A stretch of DNA of 64,000 bases, taken from contig JAVYIG010004970.1 in the NCBI GenBank assembly GCA_035222895.1, forward strand, positions 62,001 through 126,000. The letters are read 5' to 3'. Positions 40,901-49,945 of this stretch are shown piece by piece (positions within the stretch are counted from its first letter, which is position 1; every line of letters begins with the position of its first letter). The notes under the pieces are model-generated. The model did no database searches. It was not told the origin of the DNA and worked only from the letters and a program-made list of their open reading frames with translations. Source of the stretch: Strongylocentrotus droebachiensis (lineage: Eukaryota; Echinodermata; Echinoidea; Camarodonta; Strongylocentrotidae). The position numbers and the translations under genes were made by a program.

Positions 40901-42862
40901 TCTTTGCGCAGCATAAAACGTATGACCATTCGGTACAATTGTCTGAAAATCAAGACTATTACTTTTGGGCTCTATAGCCCTAAAGTCGATTTGACAACTA
41001 ATAGTCGTTATTTTCCCACTTGAAGACATTTTCAAGCCCAACCTTTTTTAGGGAGGTTCTTAATTAGTATTATCTTTCAAATGCAGTTGGAATTTAACTT
41101 TTTCATTTGTTTGGCCTGCAAATGGGACATAGTACCTTTAAAGGTACTATGTCCCATTTGCAGGCCCAAAAAATGAATAATTTTGGCCATCACAAGAAGT
41201 GGGTTATTGATGTACATGTAGACAAATGCTCATGTACCCTTTACAGCTCATTTTATGTATGTTATTATCAAAGAAGAAAAAAAGCCAGTCAGTCACTCAA
41301 TAGTGTCTGACAGTGAAGTCTAGCAAGTAAACAGGTTTCCTTGCATAATTTGAATATGAGGACACTGCTAACGTTTAAATTTCACAGATAGGACATACAT
41401 GACATATTAATAATTCCTGCAAAGTTCTACAGAAGTTGAGGTTGGCTGCAAAAGTACCTTTAATGCATCTCCTAAAATGATATAATTATAAATCCGCTTT
41501 TATGACTTCTGGTATAAATTTAAAAATCACGCATTAAGTGTGACATTGAATGTACCGGGAAAAAACGTTTAGTATTGAACGAACAATTCTAGTTTAAAGA
41601 AAATTAGTTCCTCGATAAATCGCAACGAACTTTTACCATTCTTATGGTTCATTCGCCTCTCTGTGTGTATTAAATATTATGCTATTTCCCTCCAACTTAC
41701 AAGATGAATTATCGATTTATCGTTATCTAACCCCTTTTTCCATTATGTATATTTTGCAGGTCTTTTAATTTATTTTGGATATGGTATTTGGAATAGTAGC
41801 ATTGAGACAAGATTCCACGATACAACGAGAAAAGATGGAAAAGATGGAAAAGAGGCGATTCTCATGGATACAAATGATGTAAATGTGAGTATTGAAGCAA
41901 AATTGATTGAATCTAATTCTCGAACCCAGCTATGCATTTTAGTTGTAAACCAATACTTAGATAATATATTTAACATATTTTGAAGGTGCTTTGTTAACCT
42001 TGTTTATAACGATATAACACTTAATACACAGTGAATTTGCAATTGCTTATTGTTTACTTTTTTGTCATATTAAACGTACCTTATCTTTGAGCAAACCTAG
42101 ACAATAAGAGAGCACCACTTCTAATTCTATCCAATATGTCCCCTTAATAACATTGCTTTAGTCGGTGAATATGAGTAGGCCCAGTCACCGAGGGGCGCTG
42201 GCGTCATAGTGAGAAGGGGATGGGGTCTGGAAACTCTAGGTGGATGGGATGCGACATGAAAATGCCATTCAAGGGAGGGGAGTGTCTTGTGACGTTATCT
42301 TTACAACACCCTAGTTCCCTAGCTCTCCTACCTTCATTTTCCCCTCTCATATTCGCCATTCGATGGTGGGGAAATGGGAACGCGCCCCTGTAGCTACGCT
42401 ACCTGCTTCGATGTAATAGGATAATACTTTTAAAGGGAATAGTAATAATAATTATATGTATATTTACATAGCGCCGGTATCCGCCAGGCTCTGACGCTCA
42501 TGGCGCTTTACACGCATTACCCTGGTTATAGCCGAGCTGCCAAAGTAACTAGCGCTCAAGCATATCAGGTACACATTTACACCTGGGTGGAGAGTGGCTA
42601 ATGTAGATTAACGTCTTGCCAAACGACATTAGTGCCGCGGCGGGACTTGAACCCCGAACCTTGTGATCTGCAGTCGGGTGACTTATCCTCTAGACCACTA
42701 AACCACAACACCTCTAATAATACTTTCTCTCTCTCTTTCTCTTTTGATCAGATGTCCACGGCTCCCGTACTTATTCCAGCCCACTCAGCGTCAGAGCCCA
42801 TCAAGCCCGAGGACAGTATACCTGCCCCCGCTTCGTCTTCCGATGAATTTGAGACGCCTTAA
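21024..42862 (+). CDS. SLC7A14: SLC7A14-like cationic amino acid transporter, complete gene (8 coding exons)
   Basis: Coding exons 21024-21297, 35331-35567, 37036-37244, 37853-37988, 38675-38894, 39502-40364, 41760-41884 and 42752-42862 all have GT/AG borders and join in frame into 724 residues plus stop. The ATG lies in a strong CACCATGG context. The fold is the APC/CAT type. TM1 carries the [11 protein letters not shown] motif (52-62). TM3 carries [17 protein letters not shown] with the conserved acidic E97. TM6 carries CFYAFIGFD (248-256) followed by TTGEE. A hydrophilic loop of about 125 residues (420-547) sits before the last four membrane segments, and [13 protein letters not shown] starts the C-terminal tail. 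The double Thr in PKTTGSAY, the [15 protein letters not shown] stretch and the LPTAATG motif before TM11 match what I recall of vertebrate SLC7A14 rather than CAT-1/2/3. SLC7A14 is lysosomal, is linked to cationic amino acid or GABA uptake, and is mutated in a human retinal dystrophy. At 724 residues it is slightly shorter than human SLC7A14 (about 771). Orthology is inferred from remembered family sequence, not from an alignment. Confidence 0.9.
21306..21512 (+). repeat. C-run to G-run repeat element, copy 1
   Basis: Bounded by C and G homopolymers, with internal words acatgcgtgtt, atgtccggtaaaggggtact, ggactcagggggtg and aacactgagt. The same words occur inverted at 58140-58510. It begins about 10 bp after the exon 1 donor. 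It explains the apparent ORF extension past exon 1. Confidence 0.8.
21518..21656. mobile_element. Palindromic MITE, TTTCACAAAG/GTCATTTGTCA family, copy 1
   Basis: Inverted arms contain gtcatcagtgacaaatgaca and tgtcatttgtcattgaag, with the conserved core ctgattggttatcagcagat. Related to 26336-26482 and 60646-60750. Lies in intron 1. Confidence 0.85.
21741..21921. mobile_element. Tc1/mariner-type MITE, CAGTCAAACC family, copy 1
   Basis: Begins TACAGTCAAACCTG and ends GGTGTGACTGTA, with a TA dinucleotide at both edges as expected for a TA target duplication. The interior repeats gtagacaggtggtc and caagggaaac. A second copy is at 44597-44790. Confidence 0.85.
22080..22518. mobile_element. Inverted-repeat element enclosing a LINE fragment
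   Basis: A left arm starting ttagggacttttagatttgc (22080-22118) matches the inverse of the right arm (22478-22518) at about 36 of 38 positions; the similarity continues inward through gtgacgtcc. Between the arms lies LINE-like sequence on the minus strand. Lies in intron 1. Confidence 0.75.
22206..22490 (-). pseudogene. LINE reverse-transcriptase C-terminal relic
   Basis: The minus-strand frame contains [20 protein letters not shown] and NLL, which resembles the region after the reverse transcriptase domain in CR1/L2/Jockey-like LINEs (NT..R...FRYRGA..WN.LP). It is short and shifts frame upstream, and no catalytic domain is present. Confidence 0.5.
22519..25637. other. Intron 1 sequence; nothing recognised
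   Basis: AT-rich intronic sequence without a supported exon, RNA gene or clear repeat. A T-rich pyrimidine stretch lies at about 24060-24125. Confidence 0.5.
25638..25988 (+). repeat. Trinucleotide array (TAA)n then (TAC)n
   Basis: About 350 bp of AAT/ATG-type units changes to nearly pure TAC (CTA/ACT) units. It gives a spurious 190-codon poly-Ile/poly-Leu frame. Directly followed by aaagcgaagcgcttacag, a word shared with other repeat tails in the window. Confidence 0.93.
26336..26482. mobile_element. Palindromic MITE, TTTCACAAAG/GTCATTTGTCA family, copy 2
   Basis: The ends gggggtgtttcacaaa and ttttgtgaaacaccccc are inverted, and the arms share caatgacaaatgaca. It is the most complete of the three copies. 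It abuts a SINE on its right side. Confidence 0.92.
26483..26624 (-). mobile_element. tRNA-derived SINE
   Basis: The minus strand reads AGAGGTGTCGTAGTCAAGTGG (box A region at 26603-26616) and GGGTTCGATACCC (box B, 26554-26566) at normal tRNA spacing, followed by a non-tRNA body cut off at the MITE junction. It has no tRNA-like acceptor pairing, so it is not a functional tRNA gene. Confidence 0.8.
27480..28560 (-). pseudogene. CR1/L2-type LINE relic, C-terminus and 3' UTR
   Basis: The minus-strand peptide pieces [11 protein letters not shown] and then, after a frameshift, [20 protein letters not shown] and [16 protein letters not shown] and [10 protein letters not shown] match the pattern YGI..WG ... 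NYNTR ... FGP.IWN.LP ... FK..LK.YL at the end of LINE reverse transcriptases. An AT-rich tail runs down to about 27480, ending in aaactcaaactcaaaa-type repeats. Frameshifted, 5' truncated and inactive. Confidence 0.75.
28561..31604. other. Intron 1 sequence with a repeat tail near 29415-29520
   Basis: 29415-29520 has an (AAT)n-like run and tataaagcgctc, a retroelement-tail word also found at 38007 and 42460. 29885-29930 carries the palindrome TCACGTGA (29907-29914). The remainder is AT-rich with no exon seen. Confidence 0.45.
31605..32135. mobile_element. Inverted-repeat element, AGTCACACC ends, with C tracts
   Basis: The ends cAGTCACACC and GGTGTGACTt are inverted. The interior has agaccgacacc tandem words (about 31683-31722), related words in the opposite direction, and poly-C tracts at about 31903-31949. 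Similar gaccgac words recur at 43063-43110. No ORF. Confidence 0.6.
32136..35330. other. Rest of intron 1; nothing firmly recognised
   Basis: AT-rich. 34040-34200 is A-rich like a retroelement tail. 33600-33625 has a short (gtacat)n run. A G run sits at 35177-35187, shortly before exon 2. Confidence 0.45.
35331..35567 (+). CDS. SLC7A14: SLC7A14-like exon 2 (residues 92-171)
   Basis: The acceptor is tatttcacag|GT and the donor is CATG|GTAAGA; phase is 1 on both sides. It encodes TM3 with E97 of the CYGEFG motif, the inserted second Thr of PKTTGSAY, and TM4 with [15 protein letters not shown]. The equivalent exon of the neighbouring minus-strand gene (55253-55468) has the same phases. Confidence 0.93.
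37036..37244 (+). CDS. SLC7A14: SLC7A14-like exon 3 (residues 171-240)
   Basis: The acceptor is cccaacag|CG and the donor is TCTGG(G)|GTAAGT, ending in phase 0. It encodes [13 protein letters not shown] (TM5), [20 protein letters not shown] (next helix), and ends in the FLPFGFSG motif conserved across CATs. Confidence 0.93.
37853..37988 (+). CDS. SLC7A14: SLC7A14-like exon 4 (residues 241-286)
   Basis: The acceptor is tttaaacag|GT and the donor is GTTG|GTAAGT. It encodes TM6 with [13 protein letters not shown] and [15 protein letters not shown], the most conserved block of the family. It is a separate exon here but part of one large exon in the convergent SLC7A4-like gene. Confidence 0.93.
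38007..38100. repeat. Short retroelement-tail fragment in intron 4
   Basis: (TAA)n followed by tataaagcgcttgttacaaa and taagcgcttcacaa. The same tataaagcgc/gcgctt words mark other repeat tails at 29445, 42460 and 53040. Confidence 0.5.
38360..38383. repeat. Poly-C tract
   Basis: About 18 consecutive C in intron 4 of the SLC7A14-like gene. Confidence 0.9.
38675..38894 (+). CDS. SLC7A14: SLC7A14-like exon 5 (residues 286-359)
   Basis: The acceptor is aacatatag|GA and the donor is CAG|GTGAGA. It encodes TM7, an extracellular loop with [13 protein letters not shown]8, and the cytosolic substrate-recognition loop [18 protein letters not shown]. In mammalian CAT-1/CAT-2 this loop governs apparent affinity. 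Confidence 0.92.
38930..39270. repeat. G/C-homopolymer repeat element in intron 5
   Basis: It has a G run at 38933-38942 and several tttt.gggggct words (39020-39090). A T/G run follows at 39176 and a C run at 39245-39258. It resembles in style the element at 21306-21512, but homology was not shown. Confidence 0.5.
39502..40364 (+). CDS. SLC7A14: SLC7A14-like exon 6 (residues 359-647)
   Basis: The acceptor is ttcgttcag|GT and the donor is GTAG|GTGAGG. It encodes TM9, TM10 with [15 protein letters not shown], and a long acidic, Ser/Thr/Pro-rich cytosolic loop (about 420-547, including NEDDDEIS). It then encodes [19 protein letters not shown] and TM11 to TM13, with [20 protein letters not shown]. 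This GC-rich exon of 863 nt is the largest. A shorter reading to a stop at 40405 is only read-through into the intron. Confidence 0.93.
40602..41463. mobile_element. Two back-to-back TTAA-type inverted-repeat elements in intron 6
   Basis: The left edge is TTAAAGGTACTACGTCCC and the right edge is AAAGTACCTTTAA. In the centre is a perfect 54-bp palindrome (41113-41166) built around TTTAAA. Copy A (40602 to about 41142) and copy B (about 41137 to 41463) are inverted relative to each other, and B lacks about 200 bp of the interior. The outer arms are near-complementary over about 280 bp. TTAA at the edges fits piggyBac/Kolobok-type target use. Confidence 0.85.
41760..41884 (+). CDS. SLC7A14: SLC7A14-like exon 7 (residues 647-688)
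   Basis: The acceptor is tattttgcag|GT and the donor is AAT|GTGAGT. It encodes the end of the last helix ([16 protein letters not shown]) and a charged cytosolic tail with a duplicated KDG unit. It is too short to show as a long ORF, but frame, both splice sites and motif all agree. Confidence 0.9.
42437..42716 (-). mobile_element. tRNA-derived SINE, full length
   Basis: The minus-strand head AGAGGTGTTGTGGTTTAGTGG (box A, 42695-42705) and GGTTCAAGTCC (box B, 42643-42653) are at tRNA spacing. A body follows with ggcaagacgttaatctac and gcgccatgagcgtcagagcc, then a TAATTATTATTAC-type tail. The head ends about 35 bp before the exon 8 acceptor. Confidence 0.88.
42752..42862 (+). CDS. SLC7A14: SLC7A14-like exon 8 (residues 689-724) and stop
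   Basis: A long pyrimidine tract and ttgatcag precede the exon. It reads 36 residues rich in Ser, Pro, Ala and Glu, ending FETP and then TAA at 42860-42862. The tail has no family motif, so this exon rests on the splice site, frame continuity (phase 0) and composition. A tRNA-derived SINE head ends only about 35 bp upstream of the acceptor. Confidence 0.75.
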   Translation: MSTAPVLIPAHSASEPIKPEDSIPAPASSSDEFETP

Positions 42863-42906
42863 ACTCATGTCTGAATTTAGCTACCATGATGTATCCATGC
42901 ATTTCT

Positions 42907-43302
42907 AAAGCCCCGTTCACAATAAATCAGTAAACCGCTTAAAAGAAAACCGCAGCGGCAAAATTCACTTTAATAGATAAGCCGAGGAGTTATGCTGGTA
43001 TCTCTTTGGTAAAGTGTAGTGTGCTTCATGATTCTCTTATAGCAAAAAATATAGGTAATACTCCATTCACACCAACAAGGCCGACACCAGACCGACTGCA
43101 GCCGAGCTCAAACTTGCATTAACCCAACTGCCGAAATTTTGGTTGGTTTTGGTGACTGTGTGGCAATGTTACTGATGCATAAGTATTGCTACGCGCAGCG
43201 ATGCTTTTTACCCCCACTCCACCCAAATATTGCACCCCTCCCATTATTTACACGTCAAGTTTTGCCGCGGCGGTTTACGGTATCTAGTCTGAACGAGGCT
43301 TT
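42907..43302. mobile_element. Inverted-repeat element just after the SLC7A14-like stop codon
   Basis: The left end AAAGCCCCGTTCACA with taaaccgc inside matches the inverse of gcggtttacgg ... gaacgaggcttt at the right end. It starts 45 bp past the stop codon and so probably lies in the 3' UTR. An AATAAA lies inside its left end (42921-42926). Confidence 0.6.
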
Positions 43303-44596
43303 GTTGGTCGTCTGTACGGGCGTTACGAGTGCGTTATGTGTCTGTGTAACACTCTTGAGTGTGAACGGTTATGTGGCCAAATTAAACCTTGCGCTGTCAA
43401 CATATTTATATATATATTTACGTGTTTAGTGAGGGACGGTTTTTAAGACGTTGAATGATATATGATCATAACGACGGATGCTTTGATTGCAAAAACATTA
43501 ACAGAAGTTGGTAAAAAGTGAACACGAAACGTAAGGTGGTTGTGGCCAGGATAATACAAACAAGTATGAGAGAAGCAAATGGTACCGTTGACAAAAACAT
43601 TGATTTATTTAGGAGCAAAGATTTGACGTGGTGTTGTAATTAATCATCTTCTTGTAACTCTTTTAACTAGTCAGTGGAAGTGTGCATAATCTTAATCAAC
43701 GGCAAATACATTTCCGTTTGCTAGTGCTAGTTTCCGGTTAAAATGACAAGGGTGAAGCACTATTTCGGGCCTCTTGGTTGACCTCAGGTCCAAGAAACCA
43801 AAAGACAACGAGACAGAAAGTACGAAAACTGTTAAAACTGAAAACCTAATAGTGATAATTATGCGCTAAACAAGAACCGAATATTATCATTATTGTTATT
43901 ATTAAATGCAGAACTTCGCTTTTCGTTTCGGTCTCGTCAATAACGCTAAAAAGGGTCCTTGAGAACGCTTTTCATTTTCGGGGAATGAGGGTGGGGGAGG
44001 GACTAAAGTGGTCTCGTGGGCCTTTTAGGTCTGTCGAACTTAAGCTTCTTTCATGGGCTGAAGCCTGTCACTATAACTTCTTGCTATAACCGTCCATATT
44101 TAGAGATTCAGGTTAACTACATTATGGTAATGAAATTGCATTCCAACAGTTATTAGAGCCTATGACAAAAAATGTTAACAAAACAAAATCAATCGTTGTG
44201 TCCAATCTTCTACCATTTGTTATTCCATTTATTTAGTTTTTTTTTAAAAAATGTAGTAGGTTTTGTTTAATTTCTCTCTATTGAATGATAATAACATCAC
44301 AACTAGTTTGATAATGAATATCGTCACTCTAAGCGATTTGTAGACCTTGAATTATTTAAATCAAAATTTAAAGGGGGAAAATGTGAACAGGAAAATACCC
44401 GAATTGTGCTATTATACCATCGACGATGATGATAATTATCGAAGATGAAAAAGAAATGCATTAGGTTATTAATGTTTTTAAAAAAAGAGATTACAATAAA
44501 ATAAAACTTAAAAAGATGCAAATAAACATATATACCTCCACACAGGACTACTAGTATTGCGATTAAAATCCCACCATGTACGCTCAGAAAAGATGT
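43303..44596. other. Convergent intergenic or 3' UTR sequence; no gene
   Basis: AT-rich. An AATAAA occurs at 44495-44500. No other recognisable element. Confidence 0.45.
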
Positions 44597-44790
44597 TACA
44601 GTGAAACCTGTCTATAAAGACCATCCAAGGGAGACAAGAAATGTGGTCTTTATAGGCAGGTGGTCTTTATGTACAGGTTCTATTAGTACAAGTTTCAATG
44701 ATAAACCATTTTCAAGGGAAACCAAAAATGTGGTCTTTGTAGACAGGTGGTCTTTCTATACAGGTGGTCGCTAGAGCAGGTTTGACTGTA
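44597..44790. mobile_element. Tc1/mariner-type MITE, CAGTCAAACC family, copy 2
   Basis: TACAGTGAAACCTG at the left and CAGGTTTGACTGTA at the right, with TA at both edges. The internal tatagacaggtggtc-type words and caagggaaacc are shared with 21741-21921. Confidence 0.9.
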
Positions 44791-44841
44791 AATCCAAAGA
44801 CTGATAAAGACGTTGGTTCAGATTCATTAGCAGCCAACAGG

Positions 44842-44970
44842 GGAGGTGTCGTGGTATAGATGTTCATTCACTTCACTTTAAATCAAGAAGCTCAGGGTTC
44901 GAATCCCAGCCCGACACTAATATCATCTCATCAGGCATTGTGCCACTCTCTAACCAAGTACAGGGAATAC
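44842..44970 (+). mobile_element. tRNA-derived SINE
   Basis: Head GGAGGTGTCGTGGTATAGATG and box B GGGTTCGAATCCC (44895-44907), then a body with gccactctctaaccaagtac. Directly abutted by a MITE at 44971. It resembles a tRNA gene but lacks a 3' acceptor arm pairing. Confidence 0.8.
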
Positions 44971-45099
44971 CTGGGCCCTGTATTATAAAGAGTTGCGATT
45001 GAATCAATCATTCGAAACTCAAAACGAATCGCAACTTTGTAATTAAGAGATAGGAGTTGCGATTCGAATCAATCACAACTCTTTCTAAGACGGGGCCAT
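44971..45099. mobile_element. Hairpin MITE, GGCCCCGTCTTACAAAG family, copy 2
   Basis: The ends tgggccctgtattataaag and ctttctaagacggggcca are inverted. It shares gagttgcgattga, aagagataggag and caatcacaactc with the copy at 17911-18045. Confidence 0.88.
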
Positions 45100-46278
45100 G
45101 ATCTGATGATGTTTAAGTAGGGTAATAATACTTGAACACTTTGCTAAAACTTGGGTTTGATGAGCGCTGTATACGTTTTAAACACTGTTTTATAAGCCGA
45201 AACTTTCAGCGCACGCCGCTGTTGTCAATGTACACCTCTTCATAAAGTGGACGAAAAAGGAACATCGTGAAATAACTTTGTAGAAGAATGATGACTCTGA
45301 TGATGTTATATGAGTTAATGTTTCGGTAGTCATAGTATATTTTTAATTTGATATATCTTTATATGTGTATATAATGATGAGTATCTACAAAGAGAAAAGA
45401 GGTCCTTATTATCTATTATAAAAGTGAAAGTTTCAAGTGCAATGGTTGAATATATTTATGTGGTTTGTAAATACAGAGATGGTATTATGTCAAAGAGTTT
45501 TGGTTTAAAGAAAAGGTGACGAGAATGGTAATATTAAATGGCGGCGGAAGTAATTAAATCTCAATGTTGTATCATTGTAAAGAGATCGTCGTGGCTTACG
45601 AGCTCATCAAATAACATTTTTTCAAGAAACTAAAAGGTTACTGTATTTAGATTTTTATATCAACAAGGAGTTTAGTTATCCTTTTGACCTGCGAAACGTT
45701 TACTTCGGTTTTGAATAGAACGGTATTTAAATTTAGATTCAGTTATCTTTGTTATCTTTCTATTCTTTTATAGAGAAAGAAGATTATGAAACTTACTCCA
45801 TTTCTGGATTGTTATTGAATTTTGATCTACATTTAAGTCAATCAACAATTCATTTTGATCATTGATTCATTACGAATGGGCTTAATTGGCATTTAGTGTA
45901 AGAATACATCCCAATCAGTAACTGACACGGAATACAATGATGCAAAACTTGATTAAATTTGCTTCCAGGTTGCTTTCACAAGTCGAAGCTAAATTAATAA
46001 GCGATGCCAGTTCGTCATCGCGCCCTCTTCTGCCATTTAAAAAATAATTCCTCTTCTGCCATTTTATTTCTGCCATTCCACTCCGTTCGCGAATCTTGAT
46101 CTTGTTTCAGTTGTGGTAAAAAAAGAAAAGAAATGTTATCATAAAGAGTATATAGTTTATTGTACAATTAATAGACTATTATGACATTTTAGAGTACGAT
46201 ATATGATAGATATACAGTTTAGAAGATTATTTTATGTGTAGATGATGATTGTTGAAATGTAAGATGTTTATTTGTCGC

Positions 46279-46284
46279 AATAAA
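46279..46284 (+). terminator. Candidate poly(A) signal for the SLC7A14-like gene
   Basis: AATAAA followed about 30 bp later by a GT-rich ttgttgttgttt stretch, 3.4 kb after the stop. Earlier AATAAA words at 42921 and 44495 are alternatives. Only transcript data can choose among them. Confidence 0.35.
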
Positions 46285-46989
46285 AATGGAAAAAAACACT
46301 AACTCAGTTGTTGTTGTTTTTGATAACGTGTATACATTCAAAAAATTCTTGACCTTTAACGTCACCATCCAAAAGACGTGACTTAGTTTTGCACTTGGGT
46401 CCGATTAGAATCAGTTTGTAGCCAAGTACAGAGAGTTGACCTATAACAGTGGTGCCAATGCTATATCAACTTACATATCCATAACGCTCTGATCTAAACC
46501 ACTTAAACCCTTTTGTTTGCTGTGTATAAATGTGACCAATTATGGGGTAAACGTCAGACAAAATTCAGTAAAAAAAAAGTTTTGCTTCTGCTGGTCGCCA
46601 ATGCTATTCAAACCCTTTATGAGCGAAATGAGTAGAACGATTTTATCGGCTGCTTATAAACCCTTTCACAAAGAATGAACAGAACTATCTTTATTATACC
46701 TATTATAAGAAAACTATATTCCTGAAACTGAAGAAAAAATATGAAGGAGAGGAGATGAAATCATTGGAAGCTCACAATTCATGTATACCAGACACAAGTA
46801 CAAATCACTAGCTCAAGCTCCTAAAAAAGTTAATACTATTTAATTCTGATTTAATCCTGACATAAATTATGGCATTGCGTCAGCACCGAACATAAAGAAA
46901 ACGAATTTGTGAATACAAAATATATGTCGGGAATCATAAATAATTTGTTTTCTCTCTACATATCACACATCACAAATTAGGTTAATTAC

Positions 46990-47110
46990 AGATAGTTGCT
47001 TATAAATAATAATAATATGTCTTGTTTATCCAGGGAAGCCTCATCAGTATTAATACTGTTCTCCCTTAGGGCCCTGCAATCAAACCGCGGCTGTATCCAA
47101 GCTACCATGA
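46990..47110. repeat. (AAT)n plus retroelement-like fragment
   Basis: A short aataataata run is followed by a GC-richer stretch (ccagggaagcctcatcagta, then ttagggccctgcaatcaaa) that looks like a retroelement piece. No second copy in the window. Confidence 0.35.
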
Positions 47111-48370
47111 AAAGGCGCTCAAGCATTCAATAAAAGTTCTTCCTATTGGGTATATGTTTGTTAATTTGTTAACAGTTAGTACTGCATGGAAAATGGTTGA
47201 AAAAGAATTAAAACCATCCAACTCTTTGTAAATTTCGGATGCCGGGAAAAATTAACGACAATTGATGACAACTGACCGAGAAGTAATGTTCACAATCATT
47301 GATTATTCACAAAAGGTTTGTTTAACCCGAAGACGTGAAGACCCGACGGGACGAAATAAGTCGGGTATAATACAGTAATTTGAATACATTAATACATACA
47401 TAGATTGAACAATGTTAGTTAGGTCTGCTATTACAATGGAAACACGCGACACATTATACATTTTCCTTATACCAACATAAAATACATCGAATACAACCAT
47501 GATAACTCTATTTTTCATCAAAAAGTTTCACTATATTCATAACTACTCGTGCTGCTATTACTGCATCCTATACAGCGTGGTGCGATTGTATTTTTTTTTT
47601 GTTTGGTTTTGAATAAAAATAGGATCCCCCCTGTTTCTCGTTTTGAATCCCTCTCTGTTTTGAGTCTAATTCCTCCCTTGCATCTCATTGTGTCCTAATT
47701 TGAGCACCGACCCCGTCCCCTTTCTGCAGTTTCTTCAGTGCTATAAATTCATACTTGTCTAATAGTTCTCAGATAAAGAATGAATACATTATTTTTTCAC
47801 ATTTAATCGACTTTACCCGGATCTGAAAATATAACGTACAATTTCTTTATGGCCTACGTATAAGTTGAATAGAATCCCAAGATAAGCAAACGTTAATTTC
47901 AAATTTTCGTACACGTTACAAATTTGTAATGTATTTGTACTGTAATTGCAGATAGTCAAATATGAACCTTAAACACTAAATTCCTGAGGTCAAACGATTA
48001 GTAATGATGCTCCTTCGATATCAGTTATTTAGTAATTCAAATTCACATCCACTGACGAACACTTATTTTTTTGTTAAGGCGTGCTAAATTGATTCTGCTG
48101 ATTATAACAATTCTAATAGAGTATAATAAGTTACAATTAAACTTTGTACAAAAATAGCTGACAGATTGCTTAATCTACACAAACAGACAACCTCATTCAG
48201 AAGCCTACTGACGGCATGCTGGGACGTTCTAATATGACTTTATCTTTTCTATCAAACATCCATTTTTAGATTTCTGTCTAAAATACAAATTTTATATTAT
48301 AATGTTATACAATGCATTATCCTAAGAATTGTCCATATCGCAAATATTCTTTCAATTGTTTAAAATATTC

Positions 48371-48376
48371 TTTATT
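48371..48376 (-). terminator. Candidate poly(A) signal for the SLC7A4-like gene
   Basis: AATAAA on the minus strand, 1.4 kb past the stop codon, in an AT-rich stretch. If it and the plus-strand site at 46279 are used, the two convergent transcripts stop about 2 kb apart. Confidence 0.25.
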
Positions 48377-49424
48377 TAAATAAATTTAAACATGTAATTA
48401 TTCACTCGTCGTACATTGCACAGTATACACACATACCCTCCATTCACATAAATGAGCTACTTTTGCTGTTCGACTTCTGTTTATCACAATACAAACATTT
48501 TCGATTTGTAATTGTAATTTCTATACACTTACATAACGAAAATGATTTAAAATACAATTTTGATATACAACCTATTTAGTTACGCATTTTCCTATCCCAT
48601 GTATTCTTTTTAAGGCTGTAAAATGAAGAACAGTCAAGACTAAAATCGTTAAGAAAAGCGTTTAATCTGTGAAGCATTTAAAAGAAAACCCTGAAACACC
48701 TCAACTCGTCATCTTTCTCTCTTCTTCTGTGCTTGAAGGCTTTTCATGAAAGGTGGGTAACACTAAATAGCACCTTGAAATAAGTCAGGAGTAGGTGCAA
48801 GTCAAAATATTGTTGATTTCTTTTTCTTTTTATCTTTTTTAGGAATAATTTGTAGGAAGTCAATCATTTTTTCCCTTCCTTAAGTATACAACAAAAAGTT
48901 AAATACTGGTACTTTTCACCAAGAAAAGTAAACGCATGAAGAATAAATCAAATAATTGTATCAGTAGGTGATAAGGCTTGCTAATCAAAATGGAACGGAA
49001 CAAGCTCGTAATAGATCGTAATTAAAACGTAAGTAGTTCGTAAGTTGATCGCCTCATATTATCTATTGGATAGGATGATGTAATGCATATCTGGCTAAGC
49101 ACACATTATTCACATAATTAATCTCTTTCAGTAGAACATTATCACTATTTGTCTCTAAAAACTAGACATGTTATGAACTTTCATACTATAATTTACTAAT
49201 TGGAAACGGAGTTGATATGAGGAAAAGAGGAAGGAGAAGATGATACACACGAAGGATATAGACAGAAGGACATAAATTAATACAGGTCTTGAACAAGACC
49301 TGAATTGATGGTATCTTGGGCAAGATTGGCGACATATTAATATGGTAAAACGATAAATGGTAAAAGTCAAATGGATGTAAGAGAAAAATGAAACCGAGAG
49401 CAGAGGGTATCAGAAAATATCGAG

Positions 49425-49438
49425 GTGGATAGAGAAGA

Positions 49439-49472
<34 letters not shown>

Positions 49473-49700
49473 GAGTGGAGAGAGAGAGAGAGGAGTGGAG
49501 AGAGAGAGAGAGGGGCAGAGAGACGACATAGAGAGCAAGGGGGAGGGTCAGGCACAGAAACATATAGACAGAAAGCGAGCGAGAGGGATAGAAACAGATT
49601 ATGTAGAGAGAGAGAGAGAGAGATTGGTACGGGCTGAAAAAGGTTAGAGTGAAAAGTGTCAAAAGACATCTAGAGACAGAGAGAGAGAGAGTAGTTTCTT
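49425..49700. repeat. Imperfect (GA)n tract in the 3' UTR side of the SLC7A4-like gene
   Basis: GA-rich simple repeat with a twice-repeated ggagtggaga unit. It starts about 70 bp past the minus-strand stop, so it is probably transcribed as (CU)n. Confidence 0.9.
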
Positions 49701-49772
49701 TTCTAACTAAGGCGACGGCGGCGACACTACTATACTCGACCTACGAGCCTATAATAAATACATCTCGATGGC

Positions 49773-49945
49773 CTAAGGTTGAGGCTGTTGACTATCTTGT
49801 TCTGTCCTCTGTCGGTTAGGTTCCTTGGAGGCATCATAGAGTGATATCTCATCAGCTTCCGATTCATCCAGACCTTGATGTGGCCTCTCCCGGCCTGTCT
49901 CCTCCACACTGTGACGAATCCCGTAACCAATGTAGATCATCAGGC
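49773..49945 (-). CDS. SLC7A4: SLC7A4-like last exon and stop
   Basis: The acceptor is CATTACCCAG|GC. It encodes [19 protein letters not shown], the end of the last helix, and then a polar Glu/Gln-rich tail ending QQPQP and TAG at 49775-49773. It aligns with exon 7 of the neighbouring gene but carries the stop itself, so there is no counterpart of that gene's exon 8. Confidence 0.92.

Noticed and set aside
42632-42751. In-frame extension of exon 8 upstream to 42632
   Set aside because: That sequence belongs to the SINE head, and a good pyrimidine tract plus AG precedes 42752.
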